Both the position numbers and the translations under genes were made by a program. From positions 1 to 64,000 of the forward strand of contig NZ_JAGGKA010000016.1 in NCBI RefSeq assembly GCF_017873215.1: 64,000 nt of DNA, written 5' to 3'. The notes below the pieces were generated by a model. It made no database searches. It was given only the letters and a program-made list of their open reading frames with translations, and had not been told where the DNA came from. The DNA comes from Clostridium tetanomorphum (GTDB taxonomy: Bacteria; Bacillota; Clostridia; Clostridiales; Clostridiaceae). Of the stretch, positions 7,124 through 16,293 are shown piece by piece. Each line of letters starts with the position of its first letter. Position 1 is the stretch's first letter.

Positions 7124-8431
7124 ATGGAATTATTAACATTTAAAAACGGAGTACATCCTCCTCATGGTAAACACTATACTGAGAACAAGCCAATCGAAGA
7201 GTATTTACCAAAAGGAGATATAGTTATTCCAATGTCACAGCATATTGGTGCACCAGCTGAACCAATAGTTAAAAAAGGAGATAGGGTTTTAGTTGGACAA
7301 AAAATAGGTGAAGCTAAAGGCTTTGTTTCAGCTAATATTCATGCTAGTGTATCTGGTACAGTAAAAAATGTGGCTCCAGTTACATTATTTAATGGTGTTA
7401 AATCTACAGCTGTTATCATAGAAAACGATGGACAGTATGAAGAAATTGAAACAGAAAAAAGAGATTACACAAAATTATCAAATGAAGAAATTATAAACAT
7501 CATTAAAGAAGCAGGAATAGTAGGTATGGGTGGTGCTACATTCCCAACTCATGTAAAACTTGCTCCACCACCAGATAAAAATATAGATTCAATTGTTGTA
7601 AATGCAGCAGAATGTGAACCATATTTAACATGTGACCACAGAATGATGCTTGAAAAGACTAATGAAATAGTTGAGGGATTAAAAATAGTTTTAAAATTAT
7701 TCCCTAAAGCTACAGGATATATTGGTATAGAAGATAACAAAATGAATGCTATTAAAGCTATGCAAGAAGCTGTTAAAAATATAGCAAACATTGAAGTTAA
7801 AGCTGTTAAAACTAAGTATCCACAAGGAGCAGAAAAACAGTTAATTTATGCTATCACTAAAAGAGAAGTTCCATCAGGTGGTCTTCCAGCTGATGCAGGA
7901 TGTATCGTTCAAAACGTAGATACAATTTATGAAATATATAATGCAGTTGTAAATGGTAAACCTTTAACATCAAGAGTTGTTACTGTTACTGGGGATGCTA
8001 TAAAGGAACCAAAGAATTTAAGATTTAAAATAGGAACTTCTGTAAGAGAATTAGTAGAAGCAGCAGGTGGATTTGCAGAAGAACCTTTAAAAGTTATATC
8101 AGGTGGTCCTATGATGGGTATGGCAATGTATTCATTAGATGTGCCATCAACTAAAGGAACATCAGGAGTACTTTGTTTAACTAAAAAAGTAGCTGAAATT
8201 GAAGAAGAATCAAATTGTATAAACTGCGGAAAATGTGTACAAGTCTGTCCAATGAATTTAATGCCAACAAAACTTGCTACAGCATCAGCAGTATCAAATC
8301 TTGATATGTTCAATGAATTCAGTGGAAGAGACTGTATTGAATGTGGATGTTGTTCATTTGTATGTCCAGCAAGACGTCACTTGTTACAAAGAATTCGTTC
8401 AGGAAAAAAAGCAGTTTCTAAGAAGAAATAA
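7124..8431 (+). CDS. rnfC: Rnf complex subunit RnfC
   Basis: This is the peripheral cytosolic subunit of the membrane-bound ferredoxin:NAD+ oxidoreductase, where NAD+ is reduced. The 435-residue protein has an N-terminal RnfC barrel domain and an NADH/FMN-binding fold (GMGGATFPTHVKLAPP near residue 131). Two 4Fe-4S motifs, CINCGKCVQVCP and CIECGCCSFVCP, lie between about residues 365 and 415. GGAGGG precedes ATG 7124. It is the first gene of a six-gene operon behind a consensus promoter. Confidence 0.97.
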   Translation: MELLTFKNGVHPPHGKHYTENKPIEEYLPKGDIVIPMSQHIGAPAEPIVKKGDRVLVGQKIGEAKGFVSANIHASVSGTVKNVAPVTLFNGVKSTAVIIENDGQYEEIETEKRDYTKLSNEEIINIIKEAGIVGMGGATFPTHVKLAPPPDKNIDSIVVNAAECEPYLTCDHRMMLEKTNEIVEGLKIVLKLFPKATGYIGIEDNKMNAIKAMQEAVKNIANIEVKAVKTKYPQGAEKQLIYAITKREVPSGGLPADAGCIVQNVDTIYEIYNAVVNGKPLTSRVVTVTGDAIKEPKNLRFKIGTSVRELVEAAGGFAEEPLKVISGGPMMGMAMYSLDVPSTKGTSGVLCLTKKVAEIEEESNCINCGKCVQVCPMNLMPTKLATASAVSNLDMFNEFSGRDCIECGCCSFVCPARRHLLQRIRSGKKAVSKKK

Positions 8432-8464
8432 AAATGTAAGAAATTAATGAAGAGGTGAATTTAA

Positions 8465-9397
8465 ATGTCTGAAACAACAATGTATACCGTATCCTCATCT
8501 CCACATATACGTGCAAAAGATACAACTCAGTCAATAATGAGAGATGTTGTAATTGCATTATTACCAGCTACTATTGCAGGTGTTTACTTCTTTAAGTTAC
8601 AAGGACTTTTAGTAATATTAGCATCCGTATTATCTTGTGTAGTTGCTGAATATATTTGGCAAAAGGCTTCAAAGAAAAAGGTTACTGTTGGAGATTATAG
8701 TGCTGTAGTAACAGGATTACTTTTAGCTTTTAACGTACCAGCGTCCATTCCACTTTGGATACCAGTTGTAGGTGGTTTTTTCGCAATAATAGTTGTTAAA
8801 CAATTTTTCGGTGGATTAGGACAAAATATAGTAAACCCAGCATTAGCTGCCAGAGCATTTTTACTTGCATCTTGGCCAGTACAAATGACTAGTTGGACAT
8901 TGGATGGTGTTACAACAGCTACACCACTTGCTATATTAAAAGGTAATGAAGCAACAGGAGCAGCAGCTCCAGATTTAATGAGTGTATTTATTGGACATGT
9001 TGGAGGATGTATAGGTGAAACTTCAGCTTTAGCTCTTTTAATAGGCGGAGCTTACTTATTTTATAAGCATATAATTGATTGGAGAATTCCAGTATCATTT
9101 ATAGGAACTACATTTATATTTACTGCAATAGCAGGAAGAGGATCAAGTCCAGTTTATGAATTATTTGCAGGTGGTTTAATGTTAGGTGCTATATTTATGG
9201 CTACTGATTATGCTACATCACCAATAACTCCACTTGGAAGAATTATATTTGGAGTAGGTTGTGGAGTAATTACTTCTCTTATTCGTATATTTGGAGGATA
9301 TCCAGAAGGAGTATCTTACTCAATACTTGTTATGAACCTATTTGTTCCACTTATTGAAAGATGGACAGCTCCAAAAATATTTGGGAAGGTGAAGTAA
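8465..9397 (+). CDS. rnfD: Rnf complex subunit RnfD
   Basis: This integral membrane subunit is proposed to be part of the ion-translocating path. The 310-residue protein has about nine membrane segments. DGVTTATPLAILKG near residue 155 is the site where the family carries a threonine-linked FMN, attached by ApbE. An apbE gene lies nearby on the other strand. AGAGGTG precedes ATG 8465, and the gene ends one base before rnfG. Confidence 0.95.
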   Translation: MSETTMYTVSSSPHIRAKDTTQSIMRDVVIALLPATIAGVYFFKLQGLLVILASVLSCVVAEYIWQKASKKKVTVGDYSAVVTGLLLAFNVPASIPLWIPVVGGFFAIIVVKQFFGGLGQNIVNPALAARAFLLASWPVQMTSWTLDGVTTATPLAILKGNEATGAAAPDLMSVFIGHVGGCIGETSALALLIGGAYLFYKHIIDWRIPVSFIGTTFIFTAIAGRGSSPVYELFAGGLMLGAIFMATDYATSPITPLGRIIFGVGCGVITSLIRIFGGYPEGVSYSILVMNLFVPLIERWTAPKIFGKVK

Positions 9398-9398
9398 A

Positions 9399-9968
9399 AT
9401 GAAGAAAGTAAGCAGTTTTAAATTAGGAATGGTTCTACTGTTAATAGCTGCTGTATGTGGTTTAATACTTGGTGGAGTTAACCAAGTAACAGCAGAACCT
9501 ATAGCAATTCAAAATAAGAAAACTTTAGATGAAGCAAATAAAGCAATATTACCGGAAGCATCAGAATTTGCAGAAAAAACTGATATAAAAGGTGAAGGGA
9601 TTGTTTTAGGTGTTACTGAAGGTAAATCAGGATCAGATTTAAAAGGATATACAATAAAAGTTGCCCCAAAAGGATATGCAGGAGCTATTGAAATGATGGT
9701 AGGGGTATCAACAGAAGGAAAAGTTACTGGTATTAAGATATTAAATCATGCAGAAACTCCAGGTCTTGGAGCAAATGCTACTGACCCAAAATTTTCAGGT
9801 CAATATGCAAATAAGCCAGCAAAAGAATTAAAAGTTGTAAAAGGAGCAGCATCAGGAGAAGATGAAATTGTAGCTATAACTGGTGCAACAATAACTTCTA
9901 AAGCAGTAACATTAGGGGTTAATGAAGCTATTAAATTCTATGACACTAAATTGAAAGGAGGAAAATAA
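9399..9968 (+). CDS. rnfG: Rnf complex subunit RnfG
   Basis: This is the extracytoplasmic flavoprotein subunit. The 189-residue protein has one N-terminal membrane anchor (about residues 8-30) and an FMN-binding domain. The flavinylation motif TGATITSKAV near residue 163 is where ApbE attaches FMN to Thr. NHAETPGLGAN near residue 116 is also family-typical. GGAAGGTGA lies before ATG 9399 inside the end of rnfD, which indicates coupled translation. Confidence 0.95.
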   Translation: MKKVSSFKLGMVLLLIAAVCGLILGGVNQVTAEPIAIQNKKTLDEANKAILPEASEFAEKTDIKGEGIVLGVTEGKSGSDLKGYTIKVAPKGYAGAIEMMVGVSTEGKVTGIKILNHAETPGLGANATDPKFSGQYANKPAKELKVVKGAASGEDEIVAITGATITSKAVTLGVNEAIKFYDTKLKGGK

Positions 9969-9970
9969 TA

Positions 9971-10576
9971 ATGGGAGTAGTTTCCGAAAGATTATATAAT
10001 GGTATAGTAAAAGAAAATGCTACTTTTGTACAGGTCCTTGGAATGTGTCCTACATTAGCGGTTACTACTAGTGCTATTAATGGTATTGGTATGGGACTTT
10101 CCGCTACTGTGGTATTAATAGGATCAAATGTTGTAATATCATTACTTAAAAAGGTAATTCCAGATGAAATTCGTATACCAGCATATATAACTGTTATTGC
10201 GACACTTGTTACAGTGTTACAGTTTTTATTACAAGCTTATCTTCCAGATTTAAATAAATCACTAGGTATATTTATACCACTTATAGTTGTTAACTGTATA
10301 ATTCTTGGTAGAGCAGAGGCTTATGCTAACAAGAATAGTGTAGGAGCATCCTTCTTTGACGGTTTAGGAATGGGATTAGGATTTACTGTTTCATTAGCAG
10401 CATTAGGTATAATCAGAGAATTCTTAGGAACTGGTAAGGTGTTTGGAGCGCAAATTACACCAGATGCTTTTCAACCTGCATTAATTATGATTCTTGCACC
10501 AGGTGGATTCTTCACACTAGGTATCTTAATGGCTATATTAAATCAGAGAAAATTAAAGAAAGCTAAAGCTAAATAG
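9971..10576 (+). CDS. rnfE: Rnf complex subunit RnfE
   Basis: This is an integral membrane subunit with six predicted helices over 201 residues, paired with RnfA in inverted topology in the complex core. The start ENATFVQVLGMCPTLAVT carries the conserved membrane cysteine (GMCP) that binds the intramembrane Fe-S cluster in the family. GGAGGAAAATAATA precedes ATG 9971, two bases after rnfG. Confidence 0.95.
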   Translation: MGVVSERLYNGIVKENATFVQVLGMCPTLAVTTSAINGIGMGLSATVVLIGSNVVISLLKKVIPDEIRIPAYITVIATLVTVLQFLLQAYLPDLNKSLGIFIPLIVVNCIILGRAEAYANKNSVGASFFDGLGMGLGFTVSLAALGIIREFLGTGKVFGAQITPDAFQPALIMILAPGGFFTLGILMAILNQRKLKKAKAK

Positions 10577-10620
10577 TTTAAGATGCCTTAGTTTAAAAGG
10601 AAAGGTGGACAAATAGAAAA

Positions 10621-11196
10621 ATGAGTATTTTTACTATATTTATAAGTGCCTTATTGGTTAATAACTTCGTTTTATCTAGATTCTTAGGTATATGTCCATT
10701 CCTAGGTGTTTCAAAAAAAGTTGAAACAGCAACAGGAATGGGAGCTGCAGTTACATTTGTTATGGCGCTAGCAGCAATAATGACTTTCTTAGTTGAAAGA
10801 TTCATACTTATACCATTAAATATTCAATATTTATCAACATTAGCATTTATACTTGTTATTGCATCATTAGTTCAGTTTGTTGAAATGGTTATAAAGAAGG
10901 TAAGTCCTGATCTTTATAAAGCATTAGGTATCTATCTTCCACTTATAACTACAAATTGTGCTGTTCTTGGTATGGCAGTTATCAACAGTAATGAAAAATA
11001 CAATTTAATTCAAAGTATTATAAACTCTGTTGGTGCAGCACTTGGATTTACACTTGCACTTGTTTTACTTGCAGGTATAAGAGAAAAAATGGAAACAAAT
11101 GAATATATTCCTGAAGCATTAAAAGGCTTACCAATAACATTGGTAACAGCAGGATTAATGGCTATAGCTTTCTTAGGCTTCCAGGGCTTAATTTAA
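10621..11196 (+). CDS. rnfA: Rnf complex subunit RnfA
   Basis: This is an integral membrane subunit homologous to RnfE, with 191 residues and six helices. [17 protein letters not shown] near residue 17 contains the conserved cysteine of the intramembrane iron site; a second is in TTNCAVLG near residue 120. The ribosome site GGAAAGGTGG lies upstream of ATG 10621. The 44-base gap after rnfE shows no terminator. Confidence 0.95.
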   Translation: MSIFTIFISALLVNNFVLSRFLGICPFLGVSKKVETATGMGAAVTFVMALAAIMTFLVERFILIPLNIQYLSTLAFILVIASLVQFVEMVIKKVSPDLYKALGIYLPLITTNCAVLGMAVINSNEKYNLIQSIINSVGAALGFTLALVLLAGIREKMETNEYIPEALKGLPITLVTAGLMAIAFLGFQGLI

Positions 11197-11208
11197 GGAG
11201 GTGTCACT

Positions 11209-12033
11209 ATGGAAGGTTTATTATTCCCTGTACTAAGTCTAGGTGGACTTGGTGTAGTATTTGGTCTTCTTTTAGGATATGCGTCTAAGAAATTCGCAGT
11301 TGAAGTAGATGAAAGAGTACCAATGGTTAGGGCCGCATTACCAGGTGCTAACTGTGGTGGATGTGGATTCGCAGGATGTGACGCTTATGCTGATGCAGTA
11401 GTTAATGCTGGAGCAAAGCCAAATGGATGTCCAGTTGGTGGAGCAGCATGTGCAGCAAAAATTGCTGAAATTATGGGTGTAGTAGTTGACTCATCAGAAC
11501 CTAAAAAGGCATATGTAAAATGTCAAGGTACTTGTGATAAGGCTAAAGAAAAATATGAATATTATGGAGCTATGACTTGTGTAGATGCAGCTAATATTCC
11601 AGGAGCAGGTTCAAAAACTTGTGGATTTGGATGTTTAGGATTAGGAAGCTGTGTACAAGTCTGTGCTTTTGATGCTATTCATGTTGAAAATGGTATAGCA
11701 GTAGTAGATGAAGAAGCATGTACTGGTTGTGGAGCCTGTGTAAGTATTTGTCCAAAATCAGTTATAGAATTAACTCCTATGTCAAAGAAAGTACGTATTT
11801 CATGTAACTCACATGATAAAGGAATAGAAGTTAAAAATGCTTGTTCTGTAGGATGTCTTTCTTGTGGTTTATGTGTAAGAAATTGCCCAAGTGAGGCTAT
11901 AACTATGGTTAATAATTTACCAGTAATAGATTACGATAAATGTACTCAGTGTGGTGTCTGTGTTGGTAAATGTCCTACAAAGGCTATTGTTAATTTGAAC
12001 ACAAATGTTAGTAAAGAAGCTTCTAATAACTAA
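11209..12033 (+). CDS. rnfB: Rnf complex subunit RnfB, polyferredoxin
   Basis: This is the entry point for electrons from reduced ferredoxin. The 274-residue protein has an N-terminal membrane anchor. A 4Fe-4S domain follows with Cys49, Cys52, Cys57 and a Cys at about 74 (ANCGGCGFAGC and NGCPVGG). Ferredoxin-type motifs then follow, including CTGCGACVSICP, CGLCVRNCP and CTQCGVCVGKCP, plus CLGLGSCVQVC. AGGAGGTG precedes ATG 11209. It closes the operon before a strong terminator. Confidence 0.96.
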   Translation: MEGLLFPVLSLGGLGVVFGLLLGYASKKFAVEVDERVPMVRAALPGANCGGCGFAGCDAYADAVVNAGAKPNGCPVGGAACAAKIAEIMGVVVDSSEPKKAYVKCQGTCDKAKEKYEYYGAMTCVDAANIPGAGSKTCGFGCLGLGSCVQVCAFDAIHVENGIAVVDEEACTGCGACVSICPKSVIELTPMSKKVRISCNSHDKGIEVKNACSVGCLSCGLCVRNCPSEAITMVNNLPVIDYDKCTQCGVCVGKCPTKAIVNLNTNVSKEASNN

Positions 12034-12036
12034 TAT

Positions 12037-12072
12037 AAAAAACATGGTTTTAATTACAAAACCATGTTTTTT
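12037..12072 (+). terminator. Terminator of the rnf operon
   Basis: AAAAAACATGGTTTT (from 12037) pairs with AAAACCATGTTTTTT (12058-12072) around AATTAC. Both flanks are A/T runs, so it may act both ways. Confidence 0.8.
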
Positions 12073-12079
12073 ATTAAAT

Positions 12080-12112
12080 AAGCCTGAGGAAATAATTCTT
12101 CAGGCTTATTTA
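12080..12112. terminator. Second convergent terminator
   Basis: AAGCCTGAGGAA (12080-12091) pairs with TTCTTCAGGCTT (12096-12107), with one wobble and a four-base loop. It separates rnfB from the convergent Gx transporter gene. Confidence 0.7.
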
Positions 12113-12113
12113 G

Positions 12114-12644
12114 TTAATCTAATGTTTTTAAATTTTTAAATAAAGGAACTTTTTCTATATGTTTATAAAGATAATTAGTTCCCACACCTATAAAATATCC
12201 TGTTATTATAGAAGCTATCATAAGAACAGGTAAATAAAGATAAATTCTAAAATCTTGTATTACTAGTGCAGCCACTAATAATTGACCAATATTATGAAAG
12301 ATAGCGCCACATACACTTATACTCCAAAGACTTAGATTATGACTAAACTTTTTATATAGTAAAATCATGACTAAATTACTTAATAATCCTCCTGCTATAC
12401 TATATAGAAAAGAAGACATAGTTCCACCTAAGAAGGATCCTAAAGTTGTTCTCAAGAGCATTATAAGTAATGCTTCTTTAGAACCTAACATTATAAGAGC
12501 AAATAAAGAAATTGAATTTGCAAGACCTAATTTTATACCAGGAACACCAGATACTAATACAGGAAGCTGAGCTTCTACTATATATATAATTAATGCTATA
12601 CTTACTAATAAACTTAAAAATACTAGTTTCTTAGTTTTTTTCAT
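12114..12644 (-). CDS. Gx transporter family membrane protein
   Basis: This small integral membrane protein of 176 residues has about five helices. It matches the Gx transporter family, often annotated as heptaprenyl diphosphate synthase component I-like, with LPVLVSGVPGIKLGLANSIS near residue 27. It resembles the substrate-binding S-components of ECF transporters. Its substrate is not known. It is the last gene after apbE and the NusG-II gene, a trio that recurs near Rnf or other flavin-dependent redox systems. AGGTGAT precedes ATG 12644. Confidence 0.75.
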   Translation of the reverse strand: MKKTKKLVFLSLLVSIALIIYIVEAQLPVLVSGVPGIKLGLANSISLFALIMLGSKEALLIMLLRTTLGSFLGGTMSSFLYSIAGGLLSNLVMILLYKKFSHNLSLWSISVCGAIFHNIGQLLVAALVIQDFRIYLYLPVLMIASIITGYFIGVGTNYLYKHIEKVPLFKNLKTLD

Positions 12645-12673
12645 TTGATCACCTGCAATTCTATTGTTTACGT

Positions 12674-13063
12674 TTAAAAAGTAGTTGCATCTATTTCACT
12701 ATTAGCTTTAGAGCCATCAATGGTAATTATAAGTTTATTCGGAAGACAAACTATGGTATCACCGGGTTCAGAAATTGGACCAGTTTTTATACAAACTTTA
12801 TCTGGACAATCGGCATCTATTATGCTAATTTTATTTTTTTCTATTAGTATTTTATTAAAATGATTATCTTTTGTTTTTATAGTTATTTCTTGTGAATTAG
12901 TAACTTTTGATAGATCTATTTTTTTAAATATTTTTCCATCCTGTTTGATTACTGCAATTTTCTCATTAGATTTTATGGCATTTTTATAAAGGAATTTTCC
13001 TAAAAACCCCAAAGATATTATAACTACAATAACAATAAAAACTATTTTATCTCCTTTTTTCAT
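12674..13063 (-). CDS. NusG domain II-containing exported protein
   Basis: The 129-residue protein has an N-terminal membrane anchor (about residues 6-25) and a NusG-II-like beta domain. Its hallmark is DADCPDKVCIKTGPIS, with two cysteines, near residue 89. The domain would lie outside the membrane. No biochemical role is established. ATG 13063 follows AGGAG; an ATG at 13078 overlaps that site. The gene overlaps the end of apbE by 17 bases and precedes the Gx transporter gene. Confidence 0.8.
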   Translation of the reverse strand: MKKGDKIVFIVIVVIISLGFLGKFLYKNAIKSNEKIAVIKQDGKIFKKIDLSKVTNSQEITIKTKDNHFNKILIEKNKISIIDADCPDKVCIKTGPISEPGDTIVCLPNKLIITIDGSKANSEIDATTF

Positions 13064-14087
13064 AAATATACTCCTCATTTGATAGTTTAAATGAATCCTT
13101 TAATCCAGAGGTTGTATAGATTTTTTTGTCTTTAGCTATAAATATAGCATCTACTCCTTTTAAGGATTCTATAAGTTTCATACCTTTGTCTAAACCAAGA
13201 ACAAAGGTACTAGTAGATAAAGCATCACCATCTATAGATTTATCAGAGATAATTGTAGTTGAAATTAAACCTTTATCTGCAGGATAACCAGTCTTAGTAT
13301 CTAATATGTGATGATATCTTTTACCGCCTTTTTCAAAAAATCTTTCATAGTTACCAGAACTAACTATGGATTTATGAGATGTTTTTATTATACCAAAGTA
13401 CTCTCCTCTAAGTTTTAATGGATCTTGGATACCTATATTCCATAGAGTACCATCTGTTTTGTTTCCAACAGTAACTATGTTTCCACCTAAATTTATAAAG
13501 GCAGTGTTTATTCCTTCTTTTTCTAGTATTTCTTTTACTATATCTGCAGTATATCCTTTTGCTATACCACCTAAATCAATGGATTCATTTTCTTTTTTTA
13601 ATTTTACAGATTTAGTTTTTTCATCTAATAATATATCTTTATAATTTATTAAAGCTACTTTTTCTTTTATTTCTTTTGGAGAAGGTATTCTAGCTTTGTC
13701 TGTACCTATACCCCATATATTAACTAAGGGTCCTACAGTTATATCAAAGGCACCTTCTGAAAGATTGGCATATTCTATAGCTTTTTTTATTACAAGGAAA
13801 GTATCATTACTAACTTTTACAAAGGATTTTCCTGCATTTTTGTTAATTAATGATACTTCGCTGTTAGGTTTACTAGGAGACATTTTATCATCAATATTAG
13901 AAATTGCATTCATGGCTTTATTTGTAGCTTCTTCAGCGTTGTTACCATAAACTTTTAATTTAACAATAGTTCCTAATAGATAATTTTCTTTAGTAACAGA
14001 AGGCTGCTCCTTTTTTTTACAAGAAGTAAAAAATAATGAAGATATAAATATTGTAATTATTAATAGTAATGCATATTTTTTTTTCAT
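13047..14087 (-). CDS. apbE: FAD:protein FMN transferase, lipoprotein
   Basis: ApbE transfers FMN from FAD onto a threonine of extracytoplasmic or membrane flavoproteins. Here the likely targets are RnfG and RnfD, encoded just across the convergent terminators. The 346-residue protein has a lipoprotein signal (lipobox FTSC near residue 23). ApbE motifs follow: GAFDITVGPLVNIWGIG near residue 117, LGGIAKGYTAD near 172 and DGDALSTSTFVLG near 290. AGGTGGG precedes ATG 14087. The gene leads a three-gene operon. Confidence 0.92.
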   Translation of the reverse strand: MKKKYALLLIITIFISSLFFTSCKKKEQPSVTKENYLLGTIVKLKVYGNNAEEATNKAMNAISNIDDKMSPSKPNSEVSLINKNAGKSFVKVSNDTFLVIKKAIEYANLSEGAFDITVGPLVNIWGIGTDKARIPSPKEIKEKVALINYKDILLDEKTKSVKLKKENESIDLGGIAKGYTADIVKEILEKEGINTAFINLGGNIVTVGNKTDGTLWNIGIQDPLKLRGEYFGIIKTSHKSIVSSGNYERFFEKGGKRYHHILDTKTGYPADKGLISTTIISDKSIDGDALSTSTFVLGLDKGMKLIESLKGVDAIFIAKDKKIYTTSGLKDSFKLSNEEYIYEKRR

Positions 14088-14209
14088 TTGTTTCCCACCT
14101 TGATATAATATTTTGCTTGTTTAAATCTATTATAAATTAGATATTTTCAAACATAATAATTATAACATAAATATGACTTTAACTGAAAATTAATATCAAT
14201 AATATTAAG

Positions 14210-16069
14210 TTATTTAATTAAATCTTTCTTTAGTATATTTATAGAATAATCTATTTCTTTTTTATAATTATTTTTCATATCTTCTAATAGTGAAGAAGAA
14301 TTCATTTTTTCACCTGTAGCTATATTATAAAAAGAATCTGATGAAGAAATATAAAGTATATTTTTATCTATGAAAGAACCAGTACTAAATAATACCTTAT
14401 TTGAAGAAGAACCTAAAATATCTTTACCAAACATATAGGGATTTTTTAAATTAAATAGGTTAGCAATAGTAGGATATATATCCATTTGGCCTACATAGTT
14501 ATTATTGGTACCTTTATATTCATCTTTAGGAAAGTGTATTAAAAGAGGAACCTTTTGATACATAAAATAAGTAAATTCATTGGGATTTTTAATATTATCT
14601 AATTTATAAGCTTCATTTATGTAATTGTAGGGAACTCCATTATGATCTCCATAAATTACTACTATTGATCTATCCATTAATCCACTATCACTTAGTTTTT
14701 CTAAAAATTCTCCTAATTGCTCATCCGCATAATGTATGGAAGAAAGATAATCGCCAAGGAAAGTATCTTTAAGATCTCCTTTATTAAAAGTATTGTGGGG
14801 ATTTTTAAAAGGATAATGACTACTTAAAGTAATTAAAAATGAGTAAAAGGGTTCTTTAAATTTAATTATTTCTTCGAAACTTTGGTTAAAGAAAGATTTA
14901 TCACTTAATCCCATACCAATCTCTTCATCTATGTTAAAGCTGTGAAGTCCGAAAAATTTTTTAAATTGGATGGACTTATACATAACAGCTCTATTCCAAA
15001 AGCCTTCAGTATTGCCATGAAATACAGAAGTATAGTAACCCTTATTACCTAGAAGTTTAGGTAAGGAATTAAAATTGTTATTTGCATATCTATAGTAAGG
15101 TGTACCAGAGGATAATGGATATAGTGAATTATTAACTATGAATTCACTATCTGATGTATTACCTTCCATAACCTGATAAAAACAATTATTATAATATAAG
15201 CTTTTATTTATAAATTTATTTAAGTTAGGGGTTATATCTTTACCTTCAATTTTTTTGTTTATAACAAAGTTTTGAAGAGATTCAAATTGAACAACTATCA
15301 AATTTTTTTCATTGCCTTTATCAGTAAATGAGTTTACTGAATTATCAATATTTTTATTATTTATAAAATCTTTAATCTCAGATTCACTATAATTTTTAGC
15401 CAATGTATCTTTTTTATTCCTTATAAAGTAATTATAACCATCTATTAAGTGAAAATTTATTCCATTTAAAATTCTACCTACATAAATTTTATTAGACATA
15501 TTTTTTAATAATCCAGGTTGTTCTATATTCAAATCCCTTATATAAGATTTAGTAGGTTGTACACTTAAAAACAAACATATAATAAATAGAAAAATTCTTT
15601 TTAATAAGTTAAGTTGTTTATATTGAGATTTATAATATTTAATCAAAAATGGAAAAAGTACTATTATATCTATTAGTAATAATAGATTATGTTTAGTTAA
15701 TCCATAGTTTAATAAATTATTAGAAATAGTTTCTACAAAAAAGCCATTTTTTATAGAAATAAAGGATACTAAATCTCCTATGGTTAAAAAATATATAATA
15801 TCTCCTATGTAAAGCAATGAAATAAGTATGTCCATTAAATATAAATATATAGCTCTTAAATTTCTCTTTATTAAAAATCCAATAGAAATTATCATTAGTA
15901 ATGAAAATAATATAGGATTTAAAATGCTCTTATAGTTAAAATATGTAGGAGATATAACTTTCTGAAAATAAAGAGATTTGGGTATAAGTATAAGTAGAAA
16001 TAGTATAATATCTAGAAAGTCATATAAATAACCACAAATTTTAGTTACATATTTTTTAACATATAACAT
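14210..16069 (-). CDS. LTA synthase family sulfatase-fold membrane enzyme
   Basis: This resembles lipoteichoic acid synthase LtaS, which moves glycerol phosphate from phosphatidylglycerol onto a growing chain outside the cell. Five N-terminal membrane helices (to about residue 170) are followed by a sulfatase-fold domain. The catalytic threonine is visible in MEGNTSDSEF near residue 305, and a metal-site YGDHNG lies near residue 480. The 619-residue length fits. The true product may be another phosphoglycerol-type polymer. AAGGAGG precedes ATG 16069. The gene is monocistronic, with no clear terminator seen. Confidence 0.85.
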   Translation of the reverse strand: MLYVKKYVTKICGYLYDFLDIILFLLILIPKSLYFQKVISPTYFNYKSILNPILFSLLMIISIGFLIKRNLRAIYLYLMDILISLLYIGDIIYFLTIGDLVSFISIKNGFFVETISNNLLNYGLTKHNLLLLIDIIVLFPFLIKYYKSQYKQLNLLKRIFLFIICLFLSVQPTKSYIRDLNIEQPGLLKNMSNKIYVGRILNGINFHLIDGYNYFIRNKKDTLAKNYSESEIKDFINNKNIDNSVNSFTDKGNEKNLIVVQFESLQNFVINKKIEGKDITPNLNKFINKSLYYNNCFYQVMEGNTSDSEFIVNNSLYPLSSGTPYYRYANNNFNSLPKLLGNKGYYTSVFHGNTEGFWNRAVMYKSIQFKKFFGLHSFNIDEEIGMGLSDKSFFNQSFEEIIKFKEPFYSFLITLSSHYPFKNPHNTFNKGDLKDTFLGDYLSSIHYADEQLGEFLEKLSDSGLMDRSIVVIYGDHNGVPYNYINEAYKLDNIKNPNEFTYFMYQKVPLLIHFPKDEYKGTNNNYVGQMDIYPTIANLFNLKNPYMFGKDILGSSSNKVLFSTGSFIDKNILYISSSDSFYNIATGEKMNSSSLLEDMKNNYKKEIDYSINILKKDLIK

Positions 16070-16222
16070 GGCTGCCTCCTTAAAAGTATAATTTTAAAAT
16101 AACAACAAAACTAACATAACATAATAAACCTTTAATAACAATAAAATATCTTTTAATTTTTTATTACTAAAACAAAAAAATTAGTAGTTTTTAAAAATTA
16201 ACTACCCAAAAGAGTTATAGTA

Positions 16223-16231
16223 TGTTATAAT
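16223..16231 (+). promoter_or_regulatory. Extended -10 promoter of purL
   Basis: TGTTATAAT forms a full TGNTATAAT element. No good -35 is present. The start is expected near 16238, at the edge of the first PurBox-like motif. Confidence 0.5.
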
Positions 16232-16234
16232 TAA

Positions 16235-16273
16235 TACGAATAAAACAATAAAAGTTAAAAATATTGTTCGTAA
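16235..16273 (+). promoter_or_regulatory. Putative pair of inverted PurBoxes
   Basis: ATACGAATA (about 16235) and TATTGTTCGTA (16263-16273) carry inverted CGAA cores. The right copy, read on the - strand as ATTACGAACAATA, is close to the PurR box of bacilli. The CGAA cores are 26 bases apart, compared with 16-17 in Bacillus. Purine-responsive repression is inferred. Confidence 0.35.
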
Positions 16274-16293
16274 TGAGGGGGATAAAAAGCATT

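Noticed and set aside
7927-8313. Open frame of 128 codons antisense to rnfC
   Set aside because: rnfC is certain from its cluster motifs; the antisense frame is an effect of its codon use.
16080-16290. Purine riboswitch upstream of purL
   Set aside because: The conserved purine aptamer core was not seen; only a PurBox-like pair is present.
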